DNA from: Thermoleophilia bacterium
GTDB taxonomy: Bacteria; Actinomycetota; Thermoleophilia; RBG-16-64-13
DNA: 64,000 nucleotides
Assembly: GCA_026415615.1 (NCBI GenBank)
Contig: JAOAGT010000001.1
Coordinates: 184,572 to 248,571 of the forward strand
Direction: 5' to 3'
In this document: in pieces, positions 60,653-64,000 of the stretch
Position numbering within the stretch: position 1 is the first letter of the stretch
Layout: every line of letters starts with the position of its first letter
The notes under the pieces: generated by a model
The model's input: only the letters and a program-made list of their open reading frames with translations
The model's database searches: none
What the model was told of the DNA's origin: nothing
Position numbers and translations under genes: made by a program

Positions 60653-61426
60653 TCAGTCGAAATGCTTCTTGGCGAGCTTCTCTTTGACCGGCTCATACAC
60701 TGTGCTTAAGTGCTGAATGTGATGCCCGGTCTGTGCCTCTCTGGGGGCTTTGTTTGAGGGAGCGCCGCCCAGCTTGTAGTCGATGTAGTACACCGATGGT
60801 TCCGTGCCGTACTCCGGGTGTAGGACAAATCCGTTGCGCTCCCGGATGAGCTTGGATACGTTGCTATTGGGATCGTCTAGATCGCCGAACGTAAGCGCGC
60901 GCGGCTGACAGGTGTTGACGCATGCTGGGGTAGCGTCGCGGTCGATGCCTGGCTTGAGACCTTTGGCCAAACCGGCGTCAATTCTTTCCATGCAGAAGTT
61001 GCACTTCTCTGTGGTTCCGACCTGGTGCGGATAGATCTTCTTGCCCTTCTTTTCGAACCCGGTGAGCGGAAAGCCCGGGAAGTAGTTGACCGCCCGTTTG
61101 CGAGAGAGGTAAGTACGGTTCTGGTACGGGCAGGCTATAACGCAATACCGACATCCAAAGCACTTATCGGGGTCGATTGCTACTATGCCGTCTTCGCGCT
61201 TGTATGAGGCACCCGTCGGGCAAACTTCCACGCAAGGCGCCTCCTTACATTGATTGCAACGCACGGGGTACGTAGACACGTCTACTGCGAACTCGTCCTC
61301 AATTTCGAGGGCGATCAGTCTGGGCCACGTCATGCGCAGCGGCAGGAAATGCTCGATGCGGCAGGCTGCAACACATGCGTGACACCTGGTGCACTTGGCG
61401 AGGTTAATAACCATACCCCATCTCAT
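60653..61426 (-). CDS. 4Fe-4S electron-transfer subunit (DmsB/PsrB type)
   Basis: The 257-residue protein has four ferredoxin-like Cys groups: C12-x2-C15-x2-C18-x3-C22, then CNQCKEAPCVEVCP, CFGCRYCVIACP and a fourth C-x2-C near residue 152 with later CVNTC. This four-cluster arrangement is typical of the small subunits of CISM enzymes and shuttles electrons between the NrfD anchor and the molybdenum site. It is the promoter-proximal gene of the reverse-strand operon. The ATG is at 61426. It lies at the border of the 452-bp divergent intergenic region. Confidence 0.92.
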   Translation of the reverse strand: MRWGMVINLAKCTRCHACVAACRIEHFLPLRMTWPRLIALEIEDEFAVDVSTYPVRCNQCKEAPCVEVCPTGASYKREDGIVAIDPDKCFGCRYCVIACPYQNRTYLSRKRAVNYFPGFPLTGFEKKGKKIYPHQVGTTEKCNFCMERIDAGLAKGLKPGIDRDATPACVNTCQPRALTFGDLDDPNSNVSKLIRERNGFVLHPEYGTEPSVYYIDYKLGGAPSNKAPREAQTGHHIQHLSTVYEPVKEKLAKKHFD

Positions 61427-61878
61427 ACCTTGTCTCCCTTGCTGTTGGACCGCCTACTTAAGGAACTCGGAATGGAAGTGCAGTGCGATATGAGCATGCA
61501 GGATGAGCTGAAAGCGACAATCTATAAGTCCCGCAATTGTAGGTATCGGGCGTTGTCTCAACTTTAACTCACCTGGGGCTCCGGACGTGTTGCCTCAGTT
61601 ACGATATGGCGATATTGAGCCACGTTATGAGCGATATCGTAGACTAGCCATAGGGCATTTGCAAGCCGTTCATAGTTGTATCAGTCGCGCCCGGATCGCG
61701 CGCTGTAGTTGTTGTCTATTGCTCCCCGCGGGAAGGGTCTCTTACTGGAATCAGGCGAAGTACTTTTGGTCTCAATGTGTTCCATTTTCGAAATCGTCGC
61801 TCTATAATCCGATACAGGCGTACCAATACAGCTCAAATTCGTGGAAGTTTCTCACGTTTGCTCGTTGAGGGGGAAATA
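61427..61878. other. Divergent intergenic region without a recognised gene
   Basis: Between the reverse-strand molybdoenzyme operon and the forward hydroxyacyl-CoA dehydrogenase there is no convincing ORF. TACGATAT at 61600-61607 and ATATCGTA at 61634-61641 form an 8-bp inverted repeat; CGATAT occurs three times between 61602 and 61637. TATAAT at 61803-61808 is a -10-like element but its -35 is poor. Both promoters are presumed to lie here. Confidence 0.5.
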
Positions 61879-62838
61879 GTGGACCTGGCAGAGATCAAGA
61901 ACATCGCTATCTATGGTGCGGGCACCATGGGACCAGGCCTGGCCCAAGTTTTCGCAACGGCCGGGTATGACGTCACCATGTATTCACGTCGGGCAGAGAC
62001 GTTGGAGAAGGCCCTATCGGTACTTCGCGCAAACCTCGGCACGTTTGTGGAGGAAGGCTTGCTCTCCTCGGACCTGGTGCCTGAGATCTTGGCCCGCGTA
62101 AGGACCACCCAGTCCTTGGACGAGGCGGGGCGCGACGCAGACTTCGTGATAGAGACCATCGTCGAGAAGCTCGATGCCAAGAAAGCTTTGTACGAAGCGA
62201 TAAACGACATTTGCCCGCCAGACGCCATCATCACAAGCAATACGTCATATCTCAACATTTATGAGGTGATGCCCGCTCGTAGGCTCCCTCACACGGTCAT
62301 TGCTCACTGGTTTGCCCCTCCGCATATTGTTCCCTTGGTAGAGGTCGTAAAAGGAGACCAAACGAGCGAAGACACGGTGCAGCTGGTTGTTGAGCTGTTG
62401 CGGAAAGTCGACCGGGTGCCTGTGATAATGGAGAAGTTCGTTCCGGGTTTTTGTGTGAACCGTTTCTTGCGCATCATCGGGCGGGAAGTTTTCTTCTTGT
62501 TGGACAACGGCTACATGAAGCCGGATCAACTCGACCTGGCCGTAAAGGCAAGCATCATTCCGCGCGCCATGGTCCTGGGATTTGTTCAGCGCTATGACTT
62601 CACGGGCCTTGACTTAAGTTACGGCAATTTGCAGAACCCTGACTTTGTTGAACCCCCCATCGACAATAATCCCCGCAGCTTGCGGGAGTTGGTAGAGCAA
62701 GGTCATTTGGGCGTGAAAACCGGCAAGGGGTTCTTTGACTATAGCGATCGTCCTCTTGAAGAGGTTCTGCGCGAGAGGGACAAGAGACTCATCAAGGTTT
62801 TTCAGTGTGTCAAGGACCTTATTGACAAGCCTATCTAA
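61879..62838 (+). CDS. 3-hydroxyacyl-CoA dehydrogenase family protein, copy 2
   Basis: The 319-residue protein has GAGTMGPGLAQVFATAGYDV, AHWFAPPHIVPLVEVVKG and VPGFCVNRFLRIIGREVFFL, covering both HCDH domains; the final segment is GVKTGKGFFDYS. It is a close paralogue of 43668. The GTG at 61879 has GAGGGGGA 6 bases upstream; the frame is open to 61777 but begins in the presumed promoter. It precedes a BKACE gene, and carnitine dehydrogenase/BKACE pairs of this type are known in carnitine and related catabolism, so a 3-hydroxy-to-3-keto acid oxidation followed by cleavage is a reasonable inference. Confidence 0.9.
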   Translation: MDLAEIKNIAIYGAGTMGPGLAQVFATAGYDVTMYSRRAETLEKALSVLRANLGTFVEEGLLSSDLVPEILARVRTTQSLDEAGRDADFVIETIVEKLDAKKALYEAINDICPPDAIITSNTSYLNIYEVMPARRLPHTVIAHWFAPPHIVPLVEVVKGDQTSEDTVQLVVELLRKVDRVPVIMEKFVPGFCVNRFLRIIGREVFFLLDNGYMKPDQLDLAVKASIIPRAMVLGFVQRYDFTGLDLSYGNLQNPDFVEPPIDNNPRSLRELVEQGHLGVKTGKGFFDYSDRPLEEVLRERDKRLIKVFQCVKDLIDKPI

Positions 62839-62881
62839 CCGCGAAAGCGCAGTGTGGTTCTGAGGACAAGGAGTGCAAGCT

Positions 62882-63742
62882 ATGAAGCTAAGGATGCCCG
62901 AGGGCAAAGTGATTATCACGGCAGCGCTAAACGGGGCTTTTGTGACCAAAGACATGAACCCAAATGTTCCCGAACAGCCGGAGGAGATCGCTCAGGCTGC
63001 TCTGGAGTGCTACAACGCTGGGGCTTCTATTGTCCATATTCACGCCAGAGACGAGCAGGGCAAACCTACTGGAACTAAGGAAAAGTTCGAAGAGATCATG
63101 GCCGCTGTTCGCTCGAAGTGTAAGGAAATCATTATTCAGTTTTCAACCGGCGGCGGCGCCAATCTTACTATTGAGGAGAGGGTACGCTGTTTGGAGGCTC
63201 TGCCGGAGATGGCGTCCCTCAATATGGGAACGTTGATGCGGCAGACCGGGCCTTATGCCGGAACCCCCTTCTCGAACTTGACCAAGGACATCGAGGCTTG
63301 GGCCGCCAAGATGAAAGAGCTCGACATTAAGCCCGAGATGGAGTGTTACTCCCAGGCCATGTTTGTGGACGTGGAGAACCTGATCGCAAAAGACCTCCTG
63401 AAGCCGCCGTACTATGTGAACTTCGTGCTTGGCATGCGTTATCAGGGCGCCATTCCAGCCACCCCTCACGCCCTGTGGTCCATGTACGAGTTTCTTCCTG
63501 ACAACTGCTACTTCAACTGCACGGCAGTGGCGGCTGCTCAACTCCCACTCACCACTATGGCCATGATCATGGGTGGGGCTATTCGAGTAGGTCTGGAGGA
63601 CAACATCTACTACTCTCGCGGGGTGCTTGCCAAGAGCAACGCTCAGCTGGTGGAGCGGTCGGTCCGCATAGCTCGAGAACTCAACTTGGAGCCCACTACG
63701 CCCGACGAGGCTCGCCAAATCTTAGGAGTAGTGAAGCGCTAG
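62882..63742 (+). CDS. Beta-keto acid cleavage enzyme (BKACE / DUF849 family)
   Basis: This family condenses a 3-keto acid with acetyl-CoA and releases acetoacetate and a new acyl-CoA. The 286-residue protein (from ATG 62882) carries the metal-binding H52-x-H54 in IVHIHARDE, and PGPEQPEE-like and QFSTGGGANLTIEERV segments typical of the TIM-barrel family. AAGGAG precedes the ATG by about 10 bases; a GTG at 62873 is in frame but would overlap it. Adjacent to the HCDH at 61879 and a following SDR, it would complete a non-thiolytic cleavage of a 3-keto acid. Confidence 0.92.
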   Translation: MKLRMPEGKVIITAALNGAFVTKDMNPNVPEQPEEIAQAALECYNAGASIVHIHARDEQGKPTGTKEKFEEIMAAVRSKCKEIIIQFSTGGGANLTIEERVRCLEALPEMASLNMGTLMRQTGPYAGTPFSNLTKDIEAWAAKMKELDIKPEMECYSQAMFVDVENLIAKDLLKPPYYVNFVLGMRYQGAIPATPHALWSMYEFLPDNCYFNCTAVAAAQLPLTTMAMIMGGAIRVGLEDNIYYSRGVLAKSNAQLVERSVRIARELNLEPTTPDEARQILGVVKR

Positions 63743-63776
63743 AGGCATTGCATCTAGGACAAGGACGGTGAAAACA

Positions 63777-64000
63777 ATGGACGCAAAGGCTCTGGACAAC
63801 CTCTTCTCGCTCAGCGGTAAGAACATCGTTGTGGTAGGGGGTGCGGGGGGAATCGGCCGTGGCCTAGCTAGAGGGTTTGTTCACTATGGAGCCCAGGTGG
63901 CCCTTGCAGACATCAATGTGGAGAACATGCAAACTGCTGCCAGAGAGATAGAGGAAGCAGAAGGGCAGAAGGTCCGCACGTATCAGGTGAACACCGACGA
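63777..64000 (+). CDS. Short-chain dehydrogenase/reductase, truncated by the window end
   Basis: Only the first 74 codons are present. The cofactor motif VVGGAGGIGRGLARGFVHYG matches an SDR, most like the one at 42902, which also begins with a DLFRLDGKVAVVVGGGGGIG-like segment. The ATG at 63777 has AAGGACGGTG about 7 bases upstream. The gene continues past position 64000, so the catalytic Tyr-Lys cannot be seen. It probably belongs to the HCDH/BKACE operon. Confidence 0.83.
   Translation, partial: MDAKALDNLFSLSGKNIVVVGGAGGIGRGLARGFVHYGAQVALADINVENMQTAAREIEEAEGQKVRTYQVNTD

Noticed and set aside
61798-61805. CGCTCTAT half-site before the HCDH/BKACE operon, resembling the TetR operator
   Set aside because: Only the right arm matches; the left arm (TAGAGCG) is absent, so I do not count it as a fourth operator.
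1-64000. tRNA, rRNA, CRISPR, transposase or prophage elements
   Set aside because: No cloverleaf-like sequence, repeat-spacer array or recognisable mobile-element protein was found on reading; small or diverged tRNAs could be missed without a search tool.

Overview
The window is about 64 kb of fairly GC-rich bacterial DNA with tightly packed genes and many GTG/TTG starts. It looks like an anaerobe or facultative anaerobe: there is an oxygen-sensitive indolepyruvate-type ferredoxin oxidoreductase, a molybdopterin/4Fe-4S/NrfD enzyme complex, two iron-sulfur Old-Yellow-Enzyme flavoproteins, an ADP-forming acyl-CoA synthetase and a cobalamin-riboswitch-controlled cobalamin adenosyltransferase. 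Lipoprotein signal peptides followed by Thr-rich linkers recall deep-branching Actinobacteriota and related lineages, but this taxonomic guess is weak. No rRNA, tRNA, CRISPR array, transposase or phage gene was seen.

Layout. 110-3624: a branched-chain-amino-acid-type ABC transporter (livHMGF; its binding protein is not in the window). 3655-8956: DUF1848 and DUF1992 proteins, two MFS transporters and a membrane-anchored nuclease. 9027-19353: cupin-fold proteins flanking a complete oligopeptide-type ABC operon (two lipoprotein binding proteins, two permeases, two ATPases) and a TetR regulator. 19403-26184: a uroporphyrinogen-decarboxylase-family protein and three more solute-binding lipoproteins, separated by strong GC-rich hairpins. 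26392-31548: SDR, FAD oxidoreductase, zinc alcohol dehydrogenase, metallo-beta-lactamase-fold hydrolase and CobO. 31910-32416: a conserved protein of unknown function.

32520-49111 is the most interesting part. Three near-identical palindromes (core TAGAGCG-AG-CGCTCTA) sit at the promoters of an SDR/dehydrogenase/OYE/SnoaL operon, of a tetR-headed operon (FadN-like fusion, thiolase, M24-family protein, SDR, hydroxyacyl-CoA dehydrogenase, OYE, SnoaL) and of an HpaB/4-hydroxybutyryl-CoA-dehydratase-like gene. This is a locally visible TetR regulon for CoA-linked catabolism. The repeated pairing of a BaiCD/BaiH-type iron-sulfur flavoenzyme with a SnoaL-fold (BaiE-like) protein resembles the logic of bile-acid 7-dehydroxylation, but the rest of the gene set is different, so the substrate is unknown.

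49487-57288: an SDR, a GntR/FCD regulator divergent from an ADP-forming acyl-CoA synthetase, then iorA, iorB and an MFS transporter, consistent with 2-oxoacid/aryl-acid to acyl-CoA conversion with energy recovery. 57409-61426: a reverse-strand molybdoenzyme operon. 61879-64000: a second hydroxyacyl-CoA dehydrogenase, a beta-keto-acid cleavage enzyme (BKACE) and the start of another SDR. A reasonable working view is an island that imports organic acids or amphipathic compounds, activates them to CoA esters, reduces or dehydrates rings or enoyl groups, and cleaves them by beta-oxidation or BKACE chemistry, with electrons passed to ferredoxin and a molybdoenzyme respiratory module.
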